A stretch of 64,000 bases of DNA from Streptomyces flavofungini (GCF_014650815.1 NZ_BMVR01000007.1:316976-380975); one strand, 5' to 3'. Positions 35,303 to 44,641 are shown, counted from the first letter of the stretch. Notes: generated by a model not told the origin, from the sequence alone. A program made the numbers and translations.

Positions 35303-36867
35303 GTCCTGCCCTCCGGACTGCCGACGGGGCCGCCCGGTCGGCGGCGGAGCCGGAAGCGGGCCAGCTTGCCGTTGGCGGTGACGGGGAGTTCGTCGATGAT
35401 CTCGACCAGGGACGGCCTCTTGTACGGGGCCAAGTCGGCGCGCAGCGCCGCCCGCACCGCCTTGCGGGTCTCGTCCGGACGGGCCGGGTTCCGCGCCACG
35501 ACGTACACCGTGGCCTGTTCGAGCCCGAGGGGATCCGCGCTGCCCACGACCGCGCACTCGGCGACCTCGGCGATGCCCCGGACCACGTGCTCGATCTCGG
35601 CCGGTGCGATCTTGTATCCGCCGAGCAGGAGCATGTCGTCGGCGCGGCCGACGTGGCAGAGGTCGCCGCCGGTCGCACGGAACGCGAGGTCGCCGGTGTA
35701 GACGCCGCCGTCGGCGAACGCGCGGGCGGTGTCCTGGGGCCGGTTGAGGTAGCCGAGCGCCACCGACTCGGTGGCGAGGTGCAGGCGGCCCGGGGTCCCG
35801 TCGGCCACCGGTCGGCCGGCGTCGTCACGGATGGTCGCGGTCACCCCGGGGACGGGGAAGCCGATCGACCCGGGACCGGCGGCCTTTCCCTGCCCCACGG
35901 CAGCCGCCACGACCGTGTGCAGGACCTCGGTCGCGCCGAACCCATTGATCAGCGGCACGTCGAACACGTCGCTGATACGGGAGGCCAGTTCACCCGGCAG
36001 GGGCTCCCCGGTGGCCACGGCAAGCCGCAGCGAGCCGGTCTCGACGGCCTTGCCCTGCTCCGCGAGCCTGAGCAGGCCCGCGTAGAGCCGGGGCACGGAG
36101 AACAGCACTGTCGGCCGGTACGCGTCCAGCGCCGCCGCCACGCCGTAGGGGTCCGCCGGTCCGTCGAGCAGCACCGAGCTGGCGCCCGCCGCGTACGGGT
36201 ACAGCAGCGAGTTCCCGAATCCGTAGCCGAACGACAGTTTCGCCGTGGACAGCACGACGTCGTCCGGAGTGAGCTCCAGCATGCTGCCGACGCCGCGCAG
36301 GACCGCGTGCACCGCCCGCAGGCAGTGTCGTACGCCCCGGGGCCTGCCGGTGCTGCCGGAGGTGTACTGCACCAGCAGCTCATCGGTCTCGCCGAAGACC
36401 GCCGGTGGAACCGCGGACGGGCCCGCGCGCCCGGGAACGAGCGCGGTGAGCAGCCCGCCGCGCCCGGCCGCCCCGCGCTCCGCGTCGACCTCGCCCAGCT
36501 CGGTTCGCACGGCCGCCTCGTGTTCCGGGGCGACGTTCAGCTCGACGAACTCCGCCTCGCTGTCCCGCACGATGAAGCCGATCTCCGCAGGCCGCAGCGT
36601 CGGGTGCAGCACGATGGGCACGCACCCGTGCCACCACAGGGCGAGCACGGCGGTGACCGCCGCGACGCAGTCGTCGGACACCACGACCGCACGGCAGCCG
36701 GGCCGCACCCCGGCAGCCCGCAGATCGCCGGCGTAGTCCGCCACCGCACCCCGCATGTCGGCGTACGTGACCTCGCCGACCCGGCGGTCCACGCCGCAGC
36801 GCCGCCCGTCGGCATGGCCGAGGAGCAGCAACTCGACCGGGTTCGCCATCCCGGCGGTCGGGTTCAC
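35299..36867 (-). CDS. Benzoate-CoA-ligase-like AMP-dependent acyl activating enzyme
   Basis: 522 aa from GTG 36867, which overlaps the ACP stop. ANL motifs: P-loop VQYTSGSTGRPRG, the aryl-ligase-like STAKLSFGYGFGNSLLYPYA block, GFGATEVLHTV, YTGDLAFRATGGDLCHVGRA, and the C-terminal catalytic Lys in ELPVTANGKLARF. The overall pattern is nearest the benzoate/4-hydroxybenzoate ligase group. Coupled translation with an ACP suggests it adenylates an aromatic or other starter acid and loads it onto that ACP. Confidence 0.82.
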   Translation of the reverse strand: MNPTAGMANPVELLLLGHADGRRCGVDRRVGEVTYADMRGAVADYAGDLRAAGVRPGCRAVVVSDDCVAAVTAVLALWWHGCVPIVLHPTLRPAEIGFIVRDSEAEFVELNVAPEHEAAVRTELGEVDAERGAAGRGGLLTALVPGRAGPSAVPPAVFGETDELLVQYTSGSTGRPRGVRHCLRAVHAVLRGVGSMLELTPDDVVLSTAKLSFGYGFGNSLLYPYAAGASSVLLDGPADPYGVAAALDAYRPTVLFSVPRLYAGLLRLAEQGKAVETGSLRLAVATGEPLPGELASRISDVFDVPLINGFGATEVLHTVVAAAVGQGKAAGPGSIGFPVPGVTATIRDDAGRPVADGTPGRLHLATESVALGYLNRPQDTARAFADGGVYTGDLAFRATGGDLCHVGRADDMLLLGGYKIAPAEIEHVVRGIAEVAECAVVGSADPLGLEQATVYVVARNPARPDETRKAVRAALRADLAPYKRPSLVEIIDELPVTANGKLARFRLRRRPGGPVGSPEGRT

Positions 36868-37103
36868 GGCACCCGGTGCCGGCCGTGGAGCAGCCGCATC
36901 ACGTCGCCCACGCTGTCCATCTCCGCGGCGTCCGCCGGGGTGAACTCCGCGCCGCAGGCACGCTCGAGGGCCACGATGAACTCCGCCTTGTGGAGGGAAT
37001 CCATCTCGAGGTCCACGTAGAAGGACTTGTCGATGCCGACGTCGGCGACGTCGAGCTCCAGGACGCCCGCCACCAGCTCCTGCACATCCCGGTCGGTCAA
37101 CAC
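36864..37103 (-). CDS. Second acyl carrier protein, coupled to the ligase
   Basis: 79 aa from GTG 37103, with AAGGAG upstream; an upstream in-frame extension has no ACP sequence. The phosphopantetheine Ser lies in DLEMDSLHKAEFIVAL. The remaining VQELVAGVLELDVADVGIDK and DSVGDVMRLLHGRHRVP fit a type II ACP. Because its stop overlaps the aryl ligase start, it is probably the starter-unit carrier, whereas the other ACP (29.9 kb) is coupled to the ketoreductase. Confidence 0.82.
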   Translation of the reverse strand: MLTDRDVQELVAGVLELDVADVGIDKSFYVDLEMDSLHKAEFIVALERACGAEFTPADAAEMDSVGDVMRLLHGRHRVP

Positions 37104-37197
37104 GGCATTCTCGTCTCCTTCGTCGATCTGCCAGCGGAGCGCAGGGGCGACAGTTCGGTCGGCATGGTGGTCAACTGGGCACACAGGGAAACCCAGT

Positions 37198-37677
37198 TCA
37201 CCTTCTGGCTTTTCTCAGCGCCTCGGTGACAAGCGATTCACTCGTCGCCTGTCCGGCCTGCAGCAGCGAGACCCGCACCTCGGCGGAGCGCGCATTCATC
37301 GTGTCGAGCCTGGCCTCGGCGCACACGTCGCCGGGGCGCGTCACCGTCAGATACGTGACGTTCAGCTGGGTCGTGGCGAACACCATGTCGTCCTCAAGCA
37401 GGCTGAACATGACGAACCCGGCGGCCTGGTCGTGAATGCCGGCGACATGGCCTCCGAAGGCCACCTTCGGTTCCACGCAGAGATCGTCGGGAATGTTGAA
37501 GGTGACCGCGACGAACCCTTTTCGCCATTCCATCGCGACGACCCGGAGCGACAGGCGCGCCACATAGGGCGGCACCGGGGTGGTGCCTGCGGCGATCACA
37601 TCGAGCATCTTCTGCCGCATCGTCATGGCGCCCGACGGCGATGATCCGTCCACGTACGCTCCCGCCTTCCCTGTCAT
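37198..37677 (-). CDS. Hotdog-fold thioesterase/dehydratase-like protein
   Basis: 159 aa; GGGAGG lies five bases before the ATG. VAFGGHVAGIHDQAAGFVMF is the PaaI/acyl-CoA-thioesterase hotdog helix (GG...D), followed by the beta strand MVFATTQLNVTYLTVTRPGD. It could release the product, or act as the beta-hydroxyacyl dehydratase otherwise missing from the cluster; the sequence is closer to PaaI-like thioesterases. Placed just upstream of the ACP/ligase block. Confidence 0.78.
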   Translation of the reverse strand: MTGKAGAYVDGSSPSGAMTMRQKMLDVIAAGTTPVPPYVARLSLRVVAMEWRKGFVAVTFNIPDDLCVEPKVAFGGHVAGIHDQAAGFVMFSLLEDDMVFATTQLNVTYLTVTRPGDVCAEARLDTMNARSAEVRVSLLQAGQATSESLVTEALRKARR

Positions 37678-37710
37678 GGAGCCCTCCCTGTCATGAGGCC
37701 TTCTCCGCCC

Positions 37711-39174
37711 TCAAGCCGGACTATCCGTGTCGGTGCGGCGCGCGATGAGCCAGACGAGCGCGGCTGCCAGCACGAAAGCCGCCACCACCACGACGAGCCC
37801 GAGCATCATGTCGGTCCGCAGCGCCGGATAGCCGAGGTCCGTCAGCTCTCCTTGGAAGCCCCGGAAGAACGCGAGTCCGATCACGGCCACGCCCAGCGAG
37901 GAGCCGAGCTGCTGCGCGGTGGACAGCGCCCCCGAGACCGCGCCGGAATCGTCATGGCGGACCCGGGCCATCACGAAGTTCAGCAGCGGCCCGAGCACCA
38001 GGCCGAGGCCCAGACCGGTGAACACCATCGTGGGCGCCATCGCCCAGCCGAGGTTGTGCCCCGAGCTGTTCCAGCCGAGCGTGGCGATCATCAACGCACT
38101 GCCGACGGCGCAGCTGGCACAGCCGACGAGAATCGTGCGGGGTGCGGTGAAGCGCGCCACGACACGCGCCGACCACAGGGACGTGATCGTGCTTCCCACC
38201 GCGTACGGCGCCATCGCCGCGGCCGTCGCCAGCGCGCCGTAACCGACGCCGTACTGAAGGGTGATCGAGAAGTAGAGGAAGAAGGGCACGATCGCGGAGA
38301 AGTACACGAGAAAGAGGGCCAGGGACAGCCGGAATGCCGGATCGGTCCACAGGCCCGGCCGCAGCAACGGAACCTTCCCCTGCCGTTCCAGCGCCGACTC
38401 CAGCCGGAGGAAGACGACAAGGAGCACGGGCGCGCACAGGAGCAGCAGCCATCCCCACAGCGGCCAGCCCTGATCACGCCCGATCGTGAGCGGCACCAGC
38501 AGCGCGACAAGGAGCAGGACGACGGTGAACGAGCCCGCGTAGTCGAGCCGCAGACGCAGTCCCTTGTGGGCCGGCACCATGCGGGGTGCCAGCGCTATCA
38601 GGACGATGCCGACGGGGATGTTGATCAGGAAGATCGGGCGCCACTGCAGCCCGGCGACATCCGCGGCGATGAGCAGCCCGGCGATGATCGGACCGGCGAT
38701 CGTCGCGCAGCTCACCACCGCTCCGAGCAGCGCGAACGCGCGTCCTCGCCGCTGCGTGGGGATCGCGATGTGCAGCGTCGCGATGATCTGCGGATACAGC
38801 ACGGACGCCGAGAGGCCCTGCCACACCCGGGCGGCGATGAGCGCGCCCGGGCCCTGCGCCAGTCCGCAGGCGAGGCTCGCCAGGGTGAAGGACACGGCGC
38901 CGATCATGAACATGCGCCGTCTGCCGTAGAGGTCGCCGAGGCGGCCGCCGGTGATGAGCATCACCGCGTACGCGACGACATAACCGGCGACCACCAACTG
39001 CACCTCCGGCACGCTGGCCCCGAGGTCCCGCTGCAGGCTCGGCATGGCGACGTTCACGATCGAGGTGTCGGCGAGCAGCATGAAGGCGGCGCCGAGCACG
39101 AGCGCCGCGGCCCTTCTCTCCGCGGGCAGGAACCGGTGGGAGACCGGTGCCGCCGACGTCACCGAATCACTCAT
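37711..39174 (-). CDS. MFS exporter, EmrB/QacA (DHA2, 14-TM) type
   Basis: 487 aa from ATG 39174, overlapping the upstream ligase stop (ATGA). About 14 hydrophobic segments; motif C-like LGAAFMLLADTSIVNVAMPS in TM1; motif A GGRLGDLYGRRRM between TM2 and TM3; and LLGAVVSCATIAGPIIAGLL. DHA2 transporters export drugs and natural products by proton antiport. Being inside the biosynthetic operon it is the likely product exporter and self-protection gene. Confidence 0.88.
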   Translation of the reverse strand: MSDSVTSAAPVSHRFLPAERRAAALVLGAAFMLLADTSIVNVAMPSLQRDLGASVPEVQLVVAGYVVAYAVMLITGGRLGDLYGRRRMFMIGAVSFTLASLACGLAQGPGALIAARVWQGLSASVLYPQIIATLHIAIPTQRRGRAFALLGAVVSCATIAGPIIAGLLIAADVAGLQWRPIFLINIPVGIVLIALAPRMVPAHKGLRLRLDYAGSFTVVLLLVALLVPLTIGRDQGWPLWGWLLLLCAPVLLVVFLRLESALERQGKVPLLRPGLWTDPAFRLSLALFLVYFSAIVPFFLYFSITLQYGVGYGALATAAAMAPYAVGSTITSLWSARVVARFTAPRTILVGCASCAVGSALMIATLGWNSSGHNLGWAMAPTMVFTGLGLGLVLGPLLNFVMARVRHDDSGAVSGALSTAQQLGSSLGVAVIGLAFFRGFQGELTDLGYPALRTDMMLGLVVVVAAFVLAAALVWLIARRTDTDSPA

Positions 39175-40706
39175 CCGGGGGTTCCGGGCGTCACGAGCCG
39201 ATGGCGGCGGACCTTCATCGTGCCGGTGAGGGGGAAGTCCTCCCACGGCCGGTAGTCGACCCCGGTGTCCTCAGGCAGCTCCGCCCTGCTGCGGGCGCGC
39301 TGCCAGCGGTCGTCGTCGATCGGCTTGCCGTCGGCCGTGACCGCCACCGCCGTGACCGCCCCGGCCACGGCGATGACCACGACCTCGCCCAGTTCCGGCA
39401 GTTCGTCGAGCAGGATGTCCTCGGCGCGGAGGGTGCTGGGTACGCCGGGGACCTGGTCCACCTGCCGGTCGTAGAGCTCCAGGTGCCCGTCCGGTCGGAG
39501 CCTGCCGACGTCGCGCATGGGCCACCAGGCGTCACGGCCGGGCAGCGGCGGCCGGCCGATCATCGATTCGGCGCGGGCGGGGGTGCGGACCTCGATGTAC
39601 CCGGAGGCGTCGGCCGCAACCTCCGCTCCGGCGTCGTCCACGACGCGGATCTCCATGCCGGGGAACGCCGCGCCCACGTCACGGGAGTCGAGGCGCCCCG
39701 GCTCCCGGACGTCGGCCCGGGTGGTCATCAGGAGCGTGACCGGGCCGGTCTCGGTCTGCCCGTACGCCTGGATGAAGGTCGGGTTCGGACGCTCCGACGC
39801 CTCAAGAAGGGTCCGCAGTGTCCGCGGGTGCATCGCGTCGAAGCTGCTGATGTAGCGCTCCACCGCGCTGAACGGGTTCGGCGTCTCGCGCGCCAGCGCC
39901 TCCCAGCGCAGGAACATGTTCGGCTGGGCTTCCAGGGACTCCGGCCGGTACCGCAGGAGTGCCGCGCGCACCGGGGCCAGGTCGGGGGAGGAGATGCCGA
40001 GGAACGGCACCCCCGTATTGAGCAGCGTGAGGAGCCCGGACGACATCCGCACATGCACGAAGGACAGGCACTTCGCGCTGATCCCGGCGTAGTCGAGCGA
40101 CTTCACCACGCCGATCTGGGGAGCCACGTGGGCGTACAGGGAATCCACCGTGTGCACCAGGAGCTTGGGCTTTCCGGTGGTGCCGGACGAATGCGTGATG
40201 AGCATCGGGTCCGTGCCGAGATGGCGGGTGACCTGGTGGGGTGCGGACTCGCTCAGCTCCACGGCCCCCGGCAGTACGGCTTCGGGGGTGAGCGTGAGGA
40301 CTCGGGAGACGATCTCGCCGAGCTGATCCTGCCAGGGACGCAGCACCGCGGCGCCGTCGGCATCGGTCAGGAGACAGGGCCGATCGAGTTCCTTCAGGCA
40401 GTGCAGGAGATCGGCGGGCTCCATCTTCACCGACAGCAGCGCGGGCAGCGCGCCGATGCGCACCAGGGCGCACTGGATCGCCTGGATGTCGAAGTGATTG
40501 GCCTTCACCAGGGCGACCACCGCGCCCGGCCGTACTCCGGCACCCCATAACCGGTCGGCGTAGTCCGCGACCACGACCGCGAAGTCGCTCACCGTGTTCG
40601 GGGTGCGGCAGGCCGAGGCCCAGGGCGTGTCCGCGCACACGGTGGTCCCACCATGGTGTTCGGCGACGCCTTCCGGCAGCAGGCCAAGATCTGCGACAGG
40701 GAGCAC
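39171..40706 (-). CDS. Second AMP-dependent acyl-CoA synthetase/ligase (contains a TTA codon)
   Basis: 511 aa. The GTG at 40706, five bases after GGAGGAGG, is chosen over far-upstream starts that lie in the monooxygenase gene. Motifs: P-loop LITHSSGTTGKPKLLVH, AYGQTETGPVTLLMTTR, and the C-terminal catalytic Lys in DFPLTGTMKVRRHRL. The N-terminal region is shorter than in most ANL enzymes. Codon 53 is TTA (plus-strand 40548-40550), a target of bldA-tRNA control. The substrate is unknown; a precursor acid other than that of the benzoate-ligase-like enzyme is implied by the distinct sequence. Confidence 0.8.
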   Translation of the reverse strand: MLPVADLGLLPEGVAEHHGGTTVCADTPWASACRTPNTVSDFAVVVADYADRLWGAGVRPGAVVALVKANHFDIQAIQCALVRIGALPALLSVKMEPADLLHCLKELDRPCLLTDADGAAVLRPWQDQLGEIVSRVLTLTPEAVLPGAVELSESAPHQVTRHLGTDPMLITHSSGTTGKPKLLVHTVDSLYAHVAPQIGVVKSLDYAGISAKCLSFVHVRMSSGLLTLLNTGVPFLGISSPDLAPVRAALLRYRPESLEAQPNMFLRWEALARETPNPFSAVERYISSFDAMHPRTLRTLLEASERPNPTFIQAYGQTETGPVTLLMTTRADVREPGRLDSRDVGAAFPGMEIRVVDDAGAEVAADASGYIEVRTPARAESMIGRPPLPGRDAWWPMRDVGRLRPDGHLELYDRQVDQVPGVPSTLRAEDILLDELPELGEVVVIAVAGAVTAVAVTADGKPIDDDRWQRARSRAELPEDTGVDYRPWEDFPLTGTMKVRRHRLVTPGTPG

Positions 40707-40720
40707 TGCATCCTCCTCCG

Positions 40721-42787
40721 CTACGACCACTCTTGTGAGGTGGGACGATCCGGTGCCCCGCGCGGGGAGAGCCACGGCGAGTGCACCGTCGGCTGGTCGA
40801 CGACGCACAGGTCGGCGCGCCCGGCCAGGACGATCGTGTTGACGTCGGCCGCGGAGATCGAGCCTGCCGCTATCACCGCGAACTCGCTTCCGCGCCCGGC
40901 CTGGTTCCGGATCCGGTCCGCGTACACGTCCCGGTCGGCCCGCGCCCCGGCGAGGACGTGGACCGCCGCAGCGCCGCGCGCGGCGAACTCGTTCGCGATC
41001 TCGGCCACCACATCGACACCGTCCCCGTCCGGGTACCACCGCGCCGGTGAGATCCGCAGGCTGACCGGCCGCTCGGCGGGCCACTCGGCGCGGATCGCAC
41101 CGAACACCTCGAGCGAGTGGTGGAGCCGCTTCCGCAGCGAGCTCCCGTCCCGCCCCCCGGCCGCCGGGAACAGCAACGAGGCGAGCAGACCGTCGTCGGC
41201 GCAGTCCAGTTCCAGCAGGTCGAACCCGGCGGCGGCACGCCGGGCCGCGGCTGCGAACGCGCGTCGCAGCTCCCCCGGGGGCCTGGTGGCGCCGTCAGGG
41301 CCGTAGTAGCCGAGTCGTACGCCGATCTTCGCCGGTGAGTGCGCGTGGACGAAATCCACCACCCGCCGCCACCCGACCGCCTGTTCCCCGGTGTACAGCC
41401 CGGCCCCGCCGGGGGCGGCCGTGCCCGAGGCGGAGACGGACACCGGCCCGGTCAGCACGAGTCCGGCCCCGCCCAGCGCCGCGCCGCCCAGGGACACCAG
41501 TTGCAGGTCACCCGGCACCCCGTCCCGGGTGGGGGACATCGCGCCGGGGGAGACCACGACGCGGTTGACCAGGTCCAGGCGGCCGAGCGTGAACGGCTGG
41601 AGCATCGGCGGGCGCACCCGGCCGTCGGCCGCACCCGCGAACCATTGCTCCGCACGGTCGACGAACTCGGGGTCACGTCGGCGCAGGCTGGCATAGGAGA
41701 CCCGGCGGCTGCGGGTCAGAAGGTTCACCGCGAACTGCTGCGGCTCCTGGTGGGTGTAGTGATCGACGCTCTCGAACCACTCCCGGCTGGCCTGCGCGGC
41801 GCGCTGCAGGGAGCCGACGGCCGGGCGGCGCTCGGTCTCGTACGCGGCCAGCGCCGCTTGGGCGTTCGGCTGCTCCCGCAGGCTCTTGGCCAGGGACAGC
41901 GCGTCCTCCATCGCGATCTTGGTGCCCGAGCCGATGGAGAAGTGCGCGGTGTGCGCCGCGTCGCCGATCAGCACGACGTTGCGATGCCGCCAGGTCTCGC
42001 ACCGCACGGTGGGAAAGCGCAGCCAACGCGAGCTGTTTCCGTACAACTTGTGCCCGTCGAGGATGTCCTTGCACAGCTCGGCGATGATGCCTATCGACCG
42101 TTCGTCGCTTTCACCCGGCGCGAGCGGTGCGGCGGCGGTATCGGCGAACCCGGCCGCGCGCCAGGCCTGTTCGGACAGCTCCACTATCAGGGTGCTGGCA
42201 TGACGGGAGTCGGGATAGGCGTGCACCTGCAGGGCGCCGCCCGGCGTGTCCACGACGTAGAACTTGAACGCGTCGAGTTCCAGGTCGGTGCCCAGCCAGA
42301 TGTACCGGCAGGTCCCGGTCCGGACCGTGGGCCGGAAGGCTTCGGCGTGCCGCTCCCGGATGAGGGAGTTCGCCCCGTCGGCGGCCACCACGACGTCATG
42401 GTCGGCGGCGAGGGCATCCACATCGGTGATCTCGGTGCCGTAGCGCACCGGGATGCCGAGTTGCGCGCAGCGCCGCTGCAGGGTCATGAGGAGCCCGGCG
42501 CGGCTCATCGCGGCGAAGCCGTTGCCGCCCGCCGTGAAGGTGGTGCCGCGGTAGTGCACATCGATGTCGTCCCACCGGGCGAGCAGCGGCCGCATCCCGG
42601 ACACGACGGCCGGGTCGGCGTGCTCGATGGCGCCCAGCGCCTGGTCGGAGAGGACCACTCCGAAGCCGAACGTCTCATCGGGGGCGTTCCGCTCCCAGAC
42701 GGTGATCTCATGCGCGGGGCCGAGCTGACGGGCCAACGCACTGAAGTACAGCCCTCCCGGACCACCGCCGATCACAGCAATCCGCAC
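40721..42787 (-). CDS. FAD monooxygenase fused to a degenerate OYE-like domain (salicylyl/anthraniloyl-CoA hydroxylase type)
   Basis: 688 aa from GTG 42787 (AGGAGG upstream). The N-terminal half is a group A flavin monooxygenase: FAD site IAVIGGGPGGLYFSALARQL, VVAADGANSLIRE, and VVLIGDAAHTAHFSIGSGTK. The C-terminal half from ~395 is an old-yellow-enzyme barrel (LGRLDLVNRVVVSPGAMSPT). This architecture is that of salicylyl-CoA 5-hydroxylase and 2-aminobenzoyl-CoA monooxygenase/reductase. Residues usual for FMN/substrate binding are altered (QLVSLGG, GVRLGYYGPDG instead of HLG and HAGRKG types), so the reductase half may be inactive. It fits oxidation of an aryl-CoA or aryl-ACP from the ligases. 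Confidence 0.82.
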   Translation of the reverse strand: MRIAVIGGGPGGLYFSALARQLGPAHEITVWERNAPDETFGFGVVLSDQALGAIEHADPAVVSGMRPLLARWDDIDVHYRGTTFTAGGNGFAAMSRAGLLMTLQRRCAQLGIPVRYGTEITDVDALAADHDVVVAADGANSLIRERHAEAFRPTVRTGTCRYIWLGTDLELDAFKFYVVDTPGGALQVHAYPDSRHASTLIVELSEQAWRAAGFADTAAAPLAPGESDERSIGIIAELCKDILDGHKLYGNSSRWLRFPTVRCETWRHRNVVLIGDAAHTAHFSIGSGTKIAMEDALSLAKSLREQPNAQAALAAYETERRPAVGSLQRAAQASREWFESVDHYTHQEPQQFAVNLLTRSRRVSYASLRRRDPEFVDRAEQWFAGAADGRVRPPMLQPFTLGRLDLVNRVVVSPGAMSPTRDGVPGDLQLVSLGGAALGGAGLVLTGPVSVSASGTAAPGGAGLYTGEQAVGWRRVVDFVHAHSPAKIGVRLGYYGPDGATRPPGELRRAFAAAARRAAAGFDLLELDCADDGLLASLLFPAAGGRDGSSLRKRLHHSLEVFGAIRAEWPAERPVSLRISPARWYPDGDGVDVVAEIANEFAARGAAAVHVLAGARADRDVYADRIRNQAGRGSEFAVIAAGSISAADVNTIVLAGRADLCVVDQPTVHSPWLSPRGAPDRPTSQEWS

Positions 42788-42840
42788 CTCGACCTCCTGC
42801 GCATCGGGTGCCCATCCGGGATGTGCGACGGCGCGTTCAT

Positions 42841-44598
42841 CTATGTTCCGCGGACCGGTGACGAGGCGGCCGACGTGGTCAGAATGTCCTCGATCAGCTG
42901 CGGCGGGACGGTGGCGTCATCGAACCACCGGCCGCCGAGCGGCCGGGGAACCGGCATGATCTGGTCGTTCGTGTAGGCCAGGACCTTGCGGTTGTAGGTG
43001 CGGATCTCGTCCCGGAGGTCGGACGGCAGCTTCTTGTCGAGCAGCAGTGCTCGTTCCATTTCCCCGAGCAGTTCCTGGGTCTCGGTAATGGTCTTCAGAA
43101 CAGCCTTGCAGAATCCGGCCGGGAGCACTCCGTACTCGCCCTTGATCTCCACCAGGCGGGTGATGGCCTCATAGGAGACGTCCTGAAGCTGACGCCTGTC
43201 CAGCCAATTCGTCTCGTAGTTGAGCCGTCGATGCCACAGTGGCTCGACCATGGCCTGGCGGTGTTCTTCCAGCGTGCGGTGGTGGATGCGGTAGCCGTGT
43301 TTTTCCGGTTCTTCGAAGAACTGGGACCCCGGGTCGAGGAACGGGACCATCGGGCAGATCAGCGGAAGGGCGGCCCAGCCGCCGAACTTGCGCACGAGCC
43401 GCTCGGAGTACGCGATCGTGTCCAGCACCGATTGCCGGTCCTGGTACGGCATGCCGATGAAGAACCAGATCATGATTCCTTTCACGCCGGCGTCCAGGGC
43501 GCGCGGAATCCATTCCTCCATCTGTGCCATGGTGTAGTTCCCGCGCCCGGCCGCCTTGCTGATCTTCGGATCGTGGGACTCCGGGGAGAGCATGATGTAC
43601 GAATCTGTTGACTCGCCCATCTTCTTGAGAATGTCGAGGGGGGTGAGGCTGAACTGCTCGAAGTGGACGCTCTTGTAGCCGAGCTCCTTCACGGCGTCCA
43701 GATACTGGTGCATCCGCGTTCTGTTCTCGGAATAACACTGGAGCGCGTAGATCGAGGTGCGCTTCGCCGCCTCTTTCATGGTGCGGAGCTCTTCGACGAC
43801 GAGGTCGTTGTCCTTCTGTACGAGCGTCCTGCGGACGCCCATGATGTTGCGGTACGCGAACCGTGATCCGCCGCACCAGCCGCAGTCGTGGGCGCAGCCC
43901 GTGTTGGGCAACGTCATGATGAGCTTGGCGGCCGACGGCCCGCCGTCGGCCGCCTCGCGGTAGTACGACCAGTCGTTGCGCACGTTGTTGTAGTTGCTGT
44001 CCGGCGTGTGCGAGAAGCCGGTGGTCTGCACCTCGCCGTCGACCTTGTACAGCAGGTTCGGAATGGCACGGAAGTCCCTGTCGCCGCGCCGGACCCTGGT
44101 GACGAGCTCGGTGACCGGGTCGAGGGTGTCGTAACCCTGGACGACGACATCGACGCTGGGGTACGCGATCAGTTCCTCGGCGTAGTAGGTCGCCGAGATG
44201 CCGCCGAAGACGGTGAGCGCCTCGGGATGCACTTTCTTCACGAGGGCCGCGAGTTCGATCGAGCCGTGGCAGTGCGCCATCCAGTGCAGGTCGAAGCCGA
44301 AGATCGGCGCCTCGAAGCGGGCGATCAGTCGTCTGACATCCAGTTCGGGATGCAGGAGCATCAACGAGGCGACATTGACGATCTTCGTATCGAACCCGGC
44401 GTCGGCTAATCGCTGCTTTATCGAGAACCAGCCGATGGGGTAAATCTCGTAGACCGAGGTGACATTGACGCTGTCGCTGTCACTCAGATAAGCGAACAGC
44501 ATGTCGTCGCGCTCGCGAAATTCAAAGACGCTCGGCGCGTGCAAAAGGAAGAGATCGGCCTCAAGCCGCGATGTCGGCGGCTGATCCGTGATGTTCAT
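42841..44598 (-). CDS. B12-binding radical SAM enzyme, first gene of the polyketide-like operon (contains a TTA codon)
   Basis: 585 aa; GGAGG six bases before the ATG. An N-terminal cobalamin-binding-like domain (~45-200; IVNVASLMLLHPELDVRRLI, FGFDLHWMAHCHGSIELAAL, VFGGISATYYAEELIAYPSV) precedes the radical SAM core. The [4Fe-4S]-binding motif CAHDCGWC (Cys-x3-Cys-x2-Cys) is near residue 233. It is close in style to TIGR04190-like B12/radical SAM proteins, which often do C-methylation or carbon-skeleton rearrangement. Codon 64 is TTA (plus 44407-44409). The product chemistry is unknown. Confidence 0.8.
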   Translation of the reverse strand: MNITDQPPTSRLEADLFLLHAPSVFEFRERDDMLFAYLSDSDSVNVTSVYEIYPIGWFSIKQRLADAGFDTKIVNVASLMLLHPELDVRRLIARFEAPIFGFDLHWMAHCHGSIELAALVKKVHPEALTVFGGISATYYAEELIAYPSVDVVVQGYDTLDPVTELVTRVRRGDRDFRAIPNLLYKVDGEVQTTGFSHTPDSNYNNVRNDWSYYREAADGGPSAAKLIMTLPNTGCAHDCGWCGGSRFAYRNIMGVRRTLVQKDNDLVVEELRTMKEAAKRTSIYALQCYSENRTRMHQYLDAVKELGYKSVHFEQFSLTPLDILKKMGESTDSYIMLSPESHDPKISKAAGRGNYTMAQMEEWIPRALDAGVKGIMIWFFIGMPYQDRQSVLDTIAYSERLVRKFGGWAALPLICPMVPFLDPGSQFFEEPEKHGYRIHHRTLEEHRQAMVEPLWHRRLNYETNWLDRRQLQDVSYEAITRLVEIKGEYGVLPAGFCKAVLKTITETQELLGEMERALLLDKKLPSDLRDEIRTYNRKVLAYTNDQIMPVPRPLGGRWFDDATVPPQLIEDILTTSAASSPVRGT

Positions 44599-44641
44599 TC
44601 ACGGCCTCCCCTGGCTCACTCTTCGCCAGCAAGATTCACCA

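Noticed and set aside
40706..41084. Far-upstream start for the second ligase (637-codon frame)
   Set aside because: The extra N-terminus is Arg/Gly-rich shadow of the monooxygenase gene; a GTG with a good ribosome-binding site at 40706 fits the ANL N-terminus.
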